DNA of 64,000 nt from an uncultured archaeon (GTDB lineage Archaea > Thermoplasmatota > Thermoplasmata > Thermoplasmatales > Thermoplasmataceae). The notes under the pieces were generated by a model. That model had not been told where the DNA came from and searched no databases. It saw nothing but the letters and a program-made list of their open reading frames with translations. Numbering within the stretch: the first letter of the stretch is position 1; every line of letters starts with the position of its first letter. The stretch is taken from positions 2,118,457 to 2,182,456 of the forward strand of contig CP009479.1 of NCBI GenBank assembly GCA_000965745.1, written 5' to 3'. Both the position numbers and the translations under genes were made by a program. Shown in pieces: positions 28,003 through 36,544 of the stretch.

Positions 28003-29671
28003 TGTATACTGCCATCCTGTACACTCTCAGGATAACTCCTCCAATTATAAGAATCACGCCAAGCCCGATTCCAAAGGTTGCTTCGGCCACTATGTCAACC
28101 GGGTCAAGCCCCCAGATCGCATACATGATCCCCACTGCCACCACTGCTAGAATCGCCGATATCACTATTGCGGAGTTTATGCTGAGTGGTACCGGGTTGG
28201 ACTTCTTCTTTGAATTTGTGCTTTCGTATTTGCTCGTGGCCTGTGCGCTTTTCATTGTCCCCACTGCTGCAAATACTGTCACTCCTCCGGAGAAGAAAGT
28301 TGCTGCGAGGTTCAACCCGTTCGGAGTTGACAGGAAGGACGAGAAATTCTGCGTGAGAGAATACATCGTAAACATCAGAAGAAGCAGGAACAGTATTGAG
28401 GAACCTATCAGCTTGTTTGATGAGACTTCGAACTTTCCCTTCTTGTAAAGGCGCCCGATCAACAGCATCCCACCAACCACTACTATGAATGGCGGTATCA
28501 GGACCACGGCTGTCTCGTAAACCGGAATCTGGGTTCCGGGAGAAAGGGCTCCCCACAGAGAGAGTATTGCCATGTAGATTATTCCAAGTATCCCAAATGC
28601 CGTAATTATCGGCCTTCCAAGTGGGTGCAGGTCATTGTTGGAATCTATGAACGGCAGTCCAAGGAAGTAGAGCAGAGGAATTACGGCAAATACCACTGTC
28701 GCGGCCAGGGCGGAAAATTCGCCGAAAGGCAGGAACATCTCAAAGTCCACTGCCTTGTAAACGAATAGAAGGAACCATGGCGGGTATGTTGGCACATAAG
28801 CAGCAAGTGGGCTTGATGGAGCCACCTGCGGATACGGGTCGAAAAGTGTAGGTACTGACGGCAGAGCGTCGATGATGGAAGTTATCAGGATAATAGCACC
28901 AAAGGTGAACAGGGCCAGCTGAATCATGAAGACCATGTTGTAGGGGTTCCACTGCTTGTAGCTGGGTTTCTCCTCATCTATTGCAGGCGCCTTGTAGTTG
29001 GACTCTTTGTGGGAAGGTGCCATGCTGTTTGTCTCTGCCAGGTAGAAATGAAGGCCGAAAAGTCCGCCTACTACTGCTGCAAGTATGACGTGCCATCCAA
29101 GCATCTTCTCAAATAGGCTTACAGTGGTTCCTCCGCCGAAGAAAATGCTCGCGAGAGGATTTCCAATGACCGGCAGTGCGGCTGCGATCCCCCTTCCCAC
29201 ATCGGTTGCGTCAATGGCGAGAACATCGCCTGTCATCGAATAACCGAAGTAGCCGACACCGATAGTGGTCGCCAGGAGAATAACCCCGAGGATCCACTGA
29301 ATCTGCCTTGGCTTCTTGTATGAGCCGTAAAAGTAGTTACGGAACATGTGGACGTACACGAGAACAATCATTGCGTATGCCCCGTACAGGTGAGTGGTGA
29401 GGAAAAGTGCACCGTACGGAATGTTTGTTAACATGAACTCCGTAGAAACGTAAGGGTTTCCAGCATTGTAGTACAGGAGCAGGATTAGCCCGGTGATAAC
29501 CTGATAAAGAAACGCCATGGTTATCAGAGCGCCTGTCCAGTACCAGATTCCGCCTTTTTTCCTCATGTAGTCTGGTACCCTTCTGACTGGCAACTCATTT
29601 ATCCTAAGCGGGTCATCTCCGAGCTCAGATTTTAATATGCTCGATAATCCATATTTTTTCTTATCTGCCAT
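27995..29671 (-). CDS. Cytochrome b of a bc1/b6f-type complex
   Basis: A 558-residue protein in one chain, joining the b6-like and subunit-IV-like halves plus extra C-terminal helices. Two histidine pairs with 13 intervening residues each provide the haem ligands: TH/VH in the helix after PYGALFLT, and WH/LH in GWHVILAAVVGGLFGLHF (about 196-214). The quinol-site PEWY motif reads PPWF here. It takes electrons from quinol and passes them to the Rieske protein while moving protons. It lies 14 nt after the Rieske gene. No cytochrome c1 gene is visible, as is usual for acidophilic archaea. Confidence 0.92.
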   Translation of the reverse strand: MADKKKYGLSSILKSELGDDPLRINELPVRRVPDYMRKKGGIWYWTGALITMAFLYQVITGLILLLYYNAGNPYVSTEFMLTNIPYGALFLTTHLYGAYAMIVLVYVHMFRNYFYGSYKKPRQIQWILGVILLATTIGVGYFGYSMTGDVLAIDATDVGRGIAAALPVIGNPLASIFFGGGTTVSLFEKMLGWHVILAAVVGGLFGLHFYLAETNSMAPSHKESNYKAPAIDEEKPSYKQWNPYNMVFMIQLALFTFGAIILITSIIDALPSVPTLFDPYPQVAPSSPLAAYVPTYPPWFLLFVYKAVDFEMFLPFGEFSALAATVVFAVIPLLYFLGLPFIDSNNDLHPLGRPIITAFGILGIIYMAILSLWGALSPGTQIPVYETAVVLIPPFIVVVGGMLLIGRLYKKGKFEVSSNKLIGSSILFLLLLMFTMYSLTQNFSSFLSTPNGLNLAATFFSGGVTVFAAVGTMKSAQATSKYESTNSKKKSNPVPLSINSAIVISAILAVVAVGIMYAIWGLDPVDIVAEATFGIGLGVILIIGGVILRVYRMAVYNE

Positions 29672-29685
29672 TTAACTTTCCTCCT

Positions 29686-30432
29686 TTATACAGCCCCGAG
29701 ATTGACCATCTGCGTCTTTGTTGTTCCGGCAGGAAATGGTGTCCCCCCGGAAAGATCGCCCACCTTTCCATAGATGGTTGGGCCGGTCATGCTGTTCACT
29801 GAAAGTGTATCTTCAGCCGAATTGTACTTCAAAATAACATTGGGGAGAGGTTTTGCAGTGGGCCCTGTGACTACACTGAAACCCTTGGCCGGATCATAAG
29901 TGCTCCCATGGCAGTTGCAGTGAACAAGCCCGCTTGTTGGTTTATATGACTGGAGCAGCCCAGGGTGGCCTGGTATCGAGTTCCCCGGAGAGTAATAGTG
30001 TATAATTGGTGGCACACAACCGAGATGCTGGCAAATTGCGCTTGCAGAAACAATAGAATTACTTGGCCCTACTCCGCCGGGGGATTTGAAGGTGCTGCCG
30101 TTTGCCGGTATTGTGACATCCGAGGAAGATATTGATAGAGGAGCGTTCTTCTCATCCCCGAGGTTAATCAGAAAATTCGGGTCGTCTGTGAGCGGGTAGT
30201 AGTACAACCATATATTTGGTGAATTAACCGGCCAGTTTGATGCCTTAATTGGAGAACCGGATGAATCCACAAGAGTCATCTCTGGAAATTCAGTTAGTCC
30301 CTCAGAAGGCGTCACCACATTGCTAACAACGCCTTTAACAGCCCCTCCGGCTGCTGCGGCTATAGACATTACGGCCATAGCCTTCAAGAAATTTCTTTTG
30401 CCTTGATCGATCTTTTCATCATCAAGATCCAT
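29686..30432 (-). CDS. Rieske iron-sulfur protein of the cytochrome b complex
   Basis: A 248-residue protein with one N-terminal membrane anchor (about 18-40), preceded by a charged KRNF stretch that loosely resembles a Tat-type signal. The [2Fe-2S] ligands are in CQHLGC (about 149-154) and CNCHGS (about 187-192). It accepts electrons from quinol at the outer membrane face. The ATG at 30432 is preferred over GTG at 30438 because an AT-rich TATA-like box is centred 27 nt upstream. It is the first gene of the operon Rieske - cytochrome b - crotonase-like protein. Confidence 0.92.
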   Translation of the reverse strand: MDLDDEKIDQGKRNFLKAMAVMSIAAAAGGAVKGVVSNVVTPSEGLTEFPEMTLVDSSGSPIKASNWPVNSPNIWLYYYPLTDDPNFLINLGDEKNAPLSISSSDVTIPANGSTFKSPGGVGPSNSIVSASAICQHLGCVPPIIHYYSPGNSIPGHPGLLQSYKPTSGLVHCNCHGSTYDPAKGFSVVTGPTAKPLPNVILKYNSAEDTLSVNSMTGPTIYGKVGDLSGGTPFPAGTTKTQMVNLGAV

Positions 30433-30453
30433 ACCCACTGATCGTGTATTGTT

Positions 30454-30465
30454 AATAATATTTTT
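30454..30465 (-). promoter_or_regulatory. TATA-like box for the Rieske-cytochrome b operon
   Basis: On the minus strand the sequence reads aaaatattatt, centred about 27 nt before the Rieske ATG at 30432. The spacing implies a leaderless transcript. Confidence 0.55.
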
Positions 30466-30600
30466 TTGTCCAAGTGGACTGTAAGCTTTGTATTAATTAT
30501 TTCAGAGCACATTCGAATTCAATTACCCGGAGATGAAAACAAGGCCGGAATGATCGATAAATTTATGATATTACTGCCTATGAGGCAAAGTAGACTTTAA

Positions 30601-30673
30601 GGGCTCGTAGTCTAGTGGTTATGATACCGCCCTTACAAGGCGGTGGTCACCGGTTCAAATCCGGTCGGGCCCA
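30601..30673 (+). tRNA. tRNA-Val (anticodon UAC)
   Basis: A full cloverleaf can be drawn. The acceptor stem is gggctcg with cgggccc, the anticodon stem is ccgcc/ggcgg around the loop cttacaa (anticodon TAC, reading GUA), and the T arm is accgg-ttcaaat-ccggt. The discriminator base is A at 30673 and CCA is not encoded. The 3' end is duplicated at 37061-37076, marking an integration site. Confidence 0.95.
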
Positions 30674-31321
30674 TTCACAATTACGTTTAGTTTTTTCTGA
30701 AATGCCCAGCTTATGCTTCCTACAGTATTTCTGCACCCATTCTCTTTCATCTTCATGTGATGGTGTATCCCCTTCCAGATATGAGATATTGATGTTCCAA
30801 TCCACGCATGTAACTTCTTCGCCATGTCGCATTGTTGTGGGGAACTTTGAATAATCAGGACCGTAAGGATCAGGCCTGAACGGTGCAATGCGATACCAGT
30901 CCAGTTTGCTATCCTTCTCATACATCTCTGGATTATGCTCTTTATAATATTTTTCCCTGAGACTGCCAAGATACCATTTCAATGTTGAAGCAGATACACC
31001 CTTTTCACAGTTGAAATCATAATCACCTCTCAATTCATGGAAATAATCCATAAGATTAGTCTTCCAATCATTATCCAATGGCTCTAAAGTGAATTCCTTT
31101 AGATCTTTGAAGTATTTGCCCATGAATTCCATTTCTACCAATCTATCAGTTAGAACATCAAAGCCAGCGTAATCGATATCAGTAGGCCAATCATTCTTCT
31201 CGAATGGACCCTTGCGCAGTCTAACCTTATAGCCCAGTGGCCGAATGATCCACTTTGCATCGCCGAAGGATTTCATGAATGAATAACCTGAAGAAGTAAA
31301 TAAGGTTCCAGTGAGAATCAT
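30647..31321 (-). CDS. Unknown element protein whose last codons lie in the tRNA gene
   Basis: A 224-residue soluble protein rich in aromatic and charged residues (for example EKNDWPTDIDYAGFD, then KWYLGSLREKYYKEHNPEMY). The final residues, WARPDLNR, are read from the complement of the tRNA-Val T arm and acceptor stem, so the gene crosses the attL boundary. I see no tyrosine-recombinase R...HxxR...Y pattern, so it is not obviously the integrase, though its place is where one is often found. In the excised circle its C-terminus would change. A later start at 31276 (MKSFGDAKW) is possible. Confidence 0.5.
   Translation of the reverse strand: MILTGTLFTSSGYSFMKSFGDAKWIIRPLGYKVRLRKGPFEKNDWPTDIDYAGFDVLTDRLVEMEFMGKYFKDLKEFTLEPLDNDWKTNLMDYFHELRGDYDFNCEKGVSASTLKWYLGSLREKYYKEHNPEMYEKDSKLDWYRIAPFRPDPYGPDYSKFPTTMRHGEEVTCVDWNINISYLEGDTPSHEDEREWVQKYCRKHKLGISEKTKRNCEWARPDLNR
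30660..30675 (+). repeat. attL-like direct repeat inside the tRNA-Val gene
   Basis: tccggtcgggcccatt, identical to 37061-37076. It covers the end of the T arm, the 3' acceptor strand and the discriminator base, so insertion kept the tRNA intact. Confidence 0.85.
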
Positions 31322-31877
31322 CGATTCATCATTGAAAGGCTGATCGAAAAAGTTCAGTGTTATGAGAGATTTTATAGATTTGTTGAATAATCAGCATTAT
31401 TAGAAAAGAGAATGTATGAAGGTTTTGCCCTTCATGTATATAGTCTCCTGATACCTTCATGCATGGAAGTGTCAAGAAATTTTTATCCAGAATCCTTTCA
31501 GCCTGCGATACCTGCACCTTTTCGTTGGAATAGCACTGAGATCGCATTAGTTTTGAAATTTTGAGATTGGTAATATGCACATGTAATATGGCAACTTGGT
31601 TTTGGAAGTAGTAAAAACAACAGAAACCGTTGGAAACCATTATTCGAACACTTTTGAAAACGCCTGGGTACGTTTCAATCGACTATAAGTCAAATGTGCG
31701 TTAGGACATTGAAATATAGCCCGTTAAAAGCCATTTGGCTCAATGCTTTCAGATTGAATCGTTCTTTCAGAAAATGTGAATCTCCTAATTCCCATATGTG
31801 GAATCACCCGCATTTGACTTGATCCGTACGGTGCACACAAAACCCACCAACCAATCTTAATAAAAACTGGGCATATC
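31322..31877 (-). other. 556-bp AT-rich stretch without a confident gene
   Basis: A minus-strand frame of about 103 codons (31329-31640) is present, but its sequence has weak coding character and no motif. A TATA-like ctataaaat (31370-31378 in minus sense) may serve the 224-residue gene. Nothing else is recognised. Confidence 0.3.
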
Positions 31878-32402
31878 TCAAGTTAGATCAATATGCTGTT
31901 TTAGGAACTCTTCAAATTCTCTAGTTCTGTTTTTCTTTCCCAGCCTGAATTTATAGCTTCTACCGAGTTCAAAACAAATCCAGTTCTTTTTTTTCGAAGA
32001 CAGGACTTGCCAGCCAAACGAATAAGTGTTTGTGCTCAGCTCCACATTTCTTATCATTTCGTAATTTCCCCTGAGTCTGATGCCACCAATACACTGGATA
32101 AAGTGGTCGTCGTAGAAATAGAAAGTTCCCTTGCGATGCCAGTCCAAGTAAAGACCGATACCTATGAAGATAAAAAGAACGAACATGGCTGCAAGTGCAT
32201 CTTCAAAGTAAAACAGAATTGTTGAAGAAAAGCCTGCGTTTCCAAGAGGAATGTAAGCCTGCAGCATTATCCCTCCGGTTATGGATATGATTGAGATGAG
32301 GAAGAGGAATCCAACTGTCGAAAGTTTAATGCCGAGCATAAAGGCAGGCTTCTTTACACTGAACTCAGGCTTATACCTAATAAACGTCTTGGTAACAGGC
32401 AT
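31878..32402 (-). CDS. Two-helix membrane protein with a PH-like C-terminal region
   Basis: A 174-residue protein. Its polar N-terminus is followed by membrane helices at about 22-48 and 62-85, then a cytoplasmic beta-rich region starting TFYFYDDHFIQCIGGIRLRGNYEMIRNV. The order of two helices followed by a beta region with such a turn resembles bacterial-PH (bPH2) membrane proteins; the family call is by eye. The ATG at 32402 has a strong TATA box (agtatatata) 25 nt upstream, so the gene is probably expressed from its own leaderless transcript. Confidence 0.55.
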   Translation of the reverse strand: MPVTKTFIRYKPEFSVKKPAFMLGIKLSTVGFLFLISIISITGGIMLQAYIPLGNAGFSSTILFYFEDALAAMFVLFIFIGIGLYLDWHRKGTFYFYDDHFIQCIGGIRLRGNYEMIRNVELSTNTYSFGWQVLSSKKKNWICFELGRSYKFRLGKKNRTREFEEFLKQHIDLT

Positions 32403-32420
32403 AGATTAAATGAATTGCAT

Positions 32421-32430
32421 AGTATATATA
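32421..32430 (-). promoter_or_regulatory. TATA-like box for the PH-like membrane gene
   Basis: agtatatata on the plus strand, centred 25 nt before the ATG at 32402; the strongest promoter-like site inside the putative element. Confidence 0.6.
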
Positions 32431-32632
32431 AGAATTGTTGCGGAATTATTTTTGAGACATACACTTGCAAAAACCCAGATTAAAATAGCCTGAAGGATTG
32501 ATCACATGCTCACCTGGCACATACCCATGTCTGCCATGTGATCTGAAAGGATTGCAGGGCCACCTTTTCATCTATCTATTTCAAGTCTTGGAATATATTT
32601 TACTGCCCGACACTGAGAATTCTTTATTGCAT

Positions 32633-33277
32633 CTAAAATTTGGAACTAATTTTGAGAGCCAGCCTGAAAGACAGATACATAATAATTGGAAATGCAAAGT
32701 CCAAATCCAGTATACCAAAACCTCCAAAAACAGTAGGTTTTGTTAAGTAAGGTATACTTTCCACATCACTTACTACACCAACCAAGAATCCGAAGATATA
32801 TGAGATTAGAGGACCAATTTTTCTAATGTCCATGGCAACCCATAGCCCTGCGAATCCTGGGACAACGATTAAGGCGGGAATATTTGGGCCTCCCCCATTT
32901 TTGTATATTGGCTTTAGCTGATTCCCACTTAGCATGGTGTATAAGGTGTCCAAAATAAGAACAACAATCAAAATTATGATGCTATATCGAAAAAATCTGT
33001 TCCCATTTGAGGTGTGAGTTGCTATTGCCTTTAAAGCGAAAACTATGCTGATTGCCAAAGGAAAAAGGAATCCCAGAATATCTAAACTGACTTTAGAACC
33101 GAACAATAGAGGGGTGTTTAATTCAGACATTACACCCAAGAAAGAAGGGAAGAGTTCCTCAAACAACATTGTGACGAGCCCCAAAATTTTGTATGATAAT
33201 AGGGAAAACATTGCAAATAATGCGATTCTCAATATGGTTACAATGTTTTCATTCCAAACATTCTCGACTTTTCCCAT
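32633..33277 (-). CDS. Polytopic membrane protein of unknown function
   Basis: A 214-residue protein with about five to six membrane helices (about 12-45, 60-85, 96-115, 128-146, 150-170 and 190-208). A glycine-rich VFGGFGILDLDFAFPI motif near residues 183-198 and a conserved-looking GGGPNIPALIVVPG loop near 127-140 recall DUF1614-type archaeal membrane proteins, but I cannot confirm this. The ATG lies about 35 nt downstream of an AT-rich ctataagg box. It is part of the putative element. Confidence 0.5.
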   Translation of the reverse strand: MGKVENVWNENIVTILRIALFAMFSLLSYKILGLVTMLFEELFPSFLGVMSELNTPLLFGSKVSLDILGFLFPLAISIVFALKAIATHTSNGNRFFRYSIIILIVVLILDTLYTMLSGNQLKPIYKNGGGPNIPALIVVPGFAGLWVAMDIRKIGPLISYIFGFLVGVVSDVESIPYLTKPTVFGGFGILDLDFAFPIIMYLSFRLALKISSKF

Positions 33278-33443
33278 AAGAACTACATGAAGTTATGTTG
33301 CCCAATCCTTATAGTTGATACTTATACTCACCAAAATAGTCCACAATCGAAATGAAGTGTCTCAACTGGAATTTGGTCAAATCAGGATTTTTTCAATATT
33401 TGGAAGTTAATGGGCCCTGAGTTGTTACGTCATCGGATCCTCA

Positions 33444-33758
33444 TCAATCATCATATTCTCCGTCTTCAAGGATCCATTTGGCTCCTTTCGCTATATCTTT
33501 AAGCTTTCTCCAGGCAAGTTCTTCCTTCCTGATTGCAATCTTTTCTCGCTCGATATCCTCATTGGGCAGGTTACTTCTCTTTAAAGCCTTCTGTAAGAGA
33601 TTGTTTTGTTTCTTAACGACCTTAAGGTATTCCATTATTCCTTCTGCGACATCCTTTTCATGCTTAATTTTGAGTCTCAAATCGAAGTACGCGATGAGTA
33701 CCAATACAACTGAAACGGTTAAAGAAATAATTGAGAGTATAAGGCTAACTGAAGTCAT
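33444..33758 (-). CDS. Small membrane-anchored coiled-coil protein
   Basis: About 104 residues from the ATG at 33758 (MTSVSLILS). One membrane helix (about 3-28) is followed by a highly charged helix running to about residue 100 with a heptad-like pattern (EDIEREKIAIRKEELAWRKL). The frame extends upstream to 33875, but the added 39 residues lack a clear character. Such small anchored coiled-coil proteins are common in archaeal mobile elements; no function can be assigned. Confidence 0.45.
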   Translation of the reverse strand: MTSVSLILSIISLTVSVVLVLIAYFDLRLKIKHEKDVAEGIMEYLKVVKKQNNLLQKALKRSNLPNEDIEREKIAIRKEELAWRKLKDIAKGAKWILEDGEYDD

Positions 33759-34149
33759 ATAATTCTGTAACAAGCTGAGTGAAAATACTTTTGTTTGATT
33801 TGTTAAACCTCTGAGATCAACACAGACCCCAGAGAAAGCATTTTCAGGCATCATCCGTTCAAAAGGCATGGGCAACTATGCCCTGAACCTTGGAATGATG
33901 GGCTTAGACCAAATTATTGAAGTTGTGGATATTTATCAGAAGTGACTGGCTTATTAGGCAAGTGTACCTTTCGGAGCATGTATTCTGTTGGATTTGGCAA
34001 AATTTTGTCAAAACTTGATCTGGCAGAATGGCTATTTTACTGTGTTTCAAACTGTACTAACCATATATAATTTAATATGGTTAAGCCATCTCTGGAGTGC
34101 CTGTAATGGCTGATTTGCCATTTTGTGTTTTGCCAGATTGATTGCAGAA
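33759..34149. other. 391-bp AT-rich gap with an inverted repeat
   Basis: No convincing gene. It holds a perfect 9-bp inverted repeat (34058-34083) beside AT-rich, TATA-like sequence, and several near-repeats of tggca/tgcca motifs around 34020 and 34120. Confidence 0.35.
34058..34083. repeat. Perfect 9-bp inverted repeat with an 8-bp AT spacer
   Basis: taaccatat at 34058-34066 is matched by atatggtta at 34075-34083. It lies in a non-coding part of the putative element, 67 bp past the end of the 276-residue reading frame. An operator, a terminator-like hairpin or a replication-related site are all possible. Confidence 0.6.
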
Positions 34150-34980
34150 TCAGAGAAATACTACTTCCAAATTGTAGTCTTCTAAAATTTCAACATTGGT
34201 TTTTTTCGCTATTTCATCTTCTTCCCCGAAATAGTTGGTTATGCAGTATGTTGGAATCTTCCTTCTGCTTCTCAATGGATATTCAAAGTATTCACTCATC
34301 ATCAGGATCTGAAGTTCCTTCTTCACCCTTTTGCTGTGATTCTTTGCAACTTTCAGCCCATGTGCCTGCTTATCTGGGTAAAGGTATCCATTGAACTTGT
34401 TGTGTTCGCCTGAGATCCAGTTTCCATAGATGATAAGGAACTTCTCGTTTTCTGCCATGTCTGTGCCTGTCGAATTGTTGCCAAAATCAATCATCCTTAG
34501 ATAATCCCACTTTGTGCTGTGCAATGCCTTCTGGATTCTCTTCCTGGTTGGCTCATCAAATCTTATGAGTTCTTGCATCAGCTCTTCTGGCTTCATACCT
34601 CTTACTGTTTTTATCCATTCTTCCAATGATTTGAAAGTGATGAGAAGGCCATGCTGGCTGTTGTATTTTGAAGTGATTTCAGCGATCTGTCTGTCAATCC
34701 TCAGGAATTCTTCAAATGTGTTCAGGTCCATGCTGTCCTTCTTGAACACATCATTAATGCGTGTGATATTGACAGGGGTCCAAGGCTCCTTAACATAAAC
34801 TTTCCACTTGTCATCTGGATAATTGCAGTCTTCACTTTGGAATGTTGCATCTTGCCTTGTGCCATTTGTATGGTACTGTTTCAATTCCAGGTTCTGCCGT
34901 CCTGTTAAGAAGCATATAAAAGAGGACCTGAAGTTTACGCTGCAGAATGGGATTCTTTCGCATTCTGGCCATTGAAGCAA
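34150..34980 (-). CDS. Unknown element protein with a basic C-terminal region
   Basis: A frame of up to 276 codons from TTG 34980. The first 30 or so residues (MLQWPECERIPF) overlap the preceding gene and may not be translated; no ATG occurs before about residue 83. The core is hydrophilic, and residues 200-240 are rich in Lys and Arg (KVAKNHSKRVKKELQ, then YPLRSRRKIP). The end, IPTYCITNYFGEED, then EILEDYNLEVVFL, vaguely recalls restriction-endonuclease-like folds, but no PD-(D/E)XK core is evident. Either an internal non-ATG start or a frameshift from the upstream gene is likely. Confidence 0.45.
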   Translation of the reverse strand: MLQWPECERIPFCSVNFRSSFICFLTGRQNLELKQYHTNGTRQDATFQSEDCNYPDDKWKVYVKEPWTPVNITRINDVFKKDSMDLNTFEEFLRIDRQIAEITSKYNSQHGLLITFKSLEEWIKTVRGMKPEELMQELIRFDEPTRKRIQKALHSTKWDYLRMIDFGNNSTGTDMAENEKFLIIYGNWISGEHNKFNGYLYPDKQAHGLKVAKNHSKRVKKELQILMMSEYFEYPLRSRRKIPTYCITNYFGEEDEIAKKTNVEILEDYNLEVVFL

Positions 34981-35300
34981 TGATTTTCTTTGCCTATGTA
35001 TCTGATTCTGTTTGCAAATACACGTTTTCTTCGTGCTATGTTGTCAATGTAATCGAATTTGTTATCGTTATGCCTCACGTATGCTATTAACACTTCTTCA
35101 AGGGCTTTCCAGTATTCTTTAGAGGGCAAAGGCAATTCACTTGAGGATTTTCCAGAACGGTAATCAATGAATTCCTTGTACTGAATTCCGTTAATATCCC
35201 TTGAAAATGGTAATGATGGAATAGCATTATTTTTCTCAGACCCTACAAGAATGGAATTGAAGGGCTTTATCTGTTTATTCAGGGGCTTATCGTGATTCAT
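34935..35300 (-). CDS. Unknown element protein, possibly the N-terminal part of a frameshifted gene
   Basis: A 121-residue hydrophilic protein. Its middle (EYWKALEEVLIAYVRHNDNKFDYI) and its basic end (IARRKRVFANRIRYIGK) are helical. It overlaps the start of the next frame by 46 bp in another register. The missing good start of that next gene suggests that both were once one open reading frame of about 390 codons, or that they are translationally coupled. Two copies of a 10-bp direct repeat lie just upstream of its ATG. Confidence 0.45.
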   Translation of the reverse strand: MNHDKPLNKQIKPFNSILVGSEKNNAIPSLPFSRDINGIQYKEFIDYRSGKSSSELPLPSKEYWKALEEVLIAYVRHNDNKFDYIDNIARRKRVFANRIRYIGKENHCFNGQNAKESHSAA

Positions 35301-35728
35301 TTTCTTGAAGCGGTTTAGAATCGACGGTTTAGAACGGTGATTTGCGATACAGCTATTTTATCAGAATAATTTACAAATTTCTTGTTCAGGATGTCTTTTC
35401 AAATCTCCTTTCCTTCTGTCTCTTTGAGGTGGCCCAAGGGGGCTTTGTTATATCTCGGTTCTCGACCTGTTCTTCCTCTTTGCTTTGCTCACGTCAGGGC
35501 TGGCTGTGTATCTTACAGTGCTCTAACGTGCTCTTCCTTTGATTTTTTTCTCACTAAATTTATTCCGATAACCATGGGAATAAGACTTAAAAGTATGTAT
35601 CTGATAAAGCGAATTTCCCATCTAAAGCTCCCTATCTGGTTCATCTGCTCGAATATCCTCATCTGCTCTCCAACGATATTTCCCTGCATTTACAACTTAT
35701 TAGCATAATAAAAGGATGGTCTCCACCA
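35301..35728. other. 428-bp gap holding direct repeats and no clear gene
   Basis: Apart from the repeats at 35311-35334, frames of about 60-110 codons on the plus strand show low-complexity Ser/Cys/Leu-rich translations typical of non-coding DNA. No motif was recognised. Confidence 0.35.
35311..35334. repeat. Two direct 10-bp repeats upstream of an element gene
   Basis: cggtttagaa at 35311-35320 and again at 35325-35334, a 14-bp period, followed by a partial third cggtga. They sit between an AT-rich promoter-like region and the ATG at 35300, where a regulator or an iteron-binding protein could act. Confidence 0.6.
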
Positions 35729-36544
35729 TCAAATCAGTAATTTCAATATGTGGGAAAGTAATATTGTGGGCTGGTCCTCCATTACAAGGTGACCCGATTC
35801 AGCAATTTGGACAAATTCTGAGTCCTTTATTGCATTATTCAATTTATGTCCCTTCTCTATGGGAATCCAGCTATCCTCCTCTCCCCATACAATCAATACA
35901 GTGGTCCGGATGGTAGTATATTCGTTCTCTATCTCATCTGTGTATTTCTGACTGGACTGAGCAATTTGACGATAAAATGCAGGCTGACCTGTTGGACCAA
36001 GCCAAGGTTCTATAAGCCCGTTTAAGGTTTTCTCATCAACTGATTTGTATTTGGCACCTAGGACATAAGTTGATATTAGCGCTTTGTGAATGTAGGGCGG
36101 GATATTTTTAAAGGCATTTTCGTAACTTTTCACATGTGTGAAAAAATCCGACCCCCATGGAGCAATTGCTACAGGGTCGATTAGAATGATCTTATCAAAA
36201 GACCTTCCGTCTAACAAGTGTGCCCGTAGAATAGTGGTTCCACCAAAGTCATGGCCTATGGCCACTGGGGCCTCCAGGCCCCAGTAGTCCAGGAGTTCGC
36301 AGAAAACCTTGTTCTGAACTCCGAGGGATACGTCACCAATCCTTTTTTCAGATGCTCCATATCCTAACAAATCATAATAATAAACCTTAAACCACTGGCT
36401 CAATGGAGGGATTAAGTGCCTCCAACTGAAAGAAGACCAGGGCGTACCATGAACAAGAACAATCGGAGAGCCGCCGCCCTTAATGTCGTAAGCTATTTCT
36501 CCAAATGATGATTGGAATCGCCTTTCAGGCCCTAATTGTTGCAT
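35729..36544 (-). CDS. Alpha/beta hydrolase with an aspartate nucleophile elbow
   Basis: A 271-residue protein. It has the oxyanion-hole motif VLVHGTPWSSF (about 29-39), the nucleophile elbow GHDFGG (about 98-103, Asp nucleophile), an acid-bearing VWGEEDSWIP segment (about 222-231) and the catalytic His in ESGHLVMED (about 250-258). An Asp nucleophile points to epoxide hydrolase or dehalogenase relatives rather than esterases; the tryptophan that normally follows the Asp in haloalkane dehalogenases is Phe here. A gggtga ribosome site precedes the ATG. It is the only familiar enzyme in the putative element, likely cargo. Confidence 0.85.
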   Translation of the reverse strand: MQQLGPERRFQSSFGEIAYDIKGGGSPIVLVHGTPWSSFSWRHLIPPLSQWFKVYYYDLLGYGASEKRIGDVSLGVQNKVFCELLDYWGLEAPVAIGHDFGGTTILRAHLLDGRSFDKIILIDPVAIAPWGSDFFTHVKSYENAFKNIPPYIHKALISTYVLGAKYKSVDEKTLNGLIEPWLGPTGQPAFYRQIAQSSQKYTDEIENEYTTIRTTVLIVWGEEDSWIPIEKGHKLNNAIKDSEFVQIAESGHLVMEDQPTILLSHILKLLI

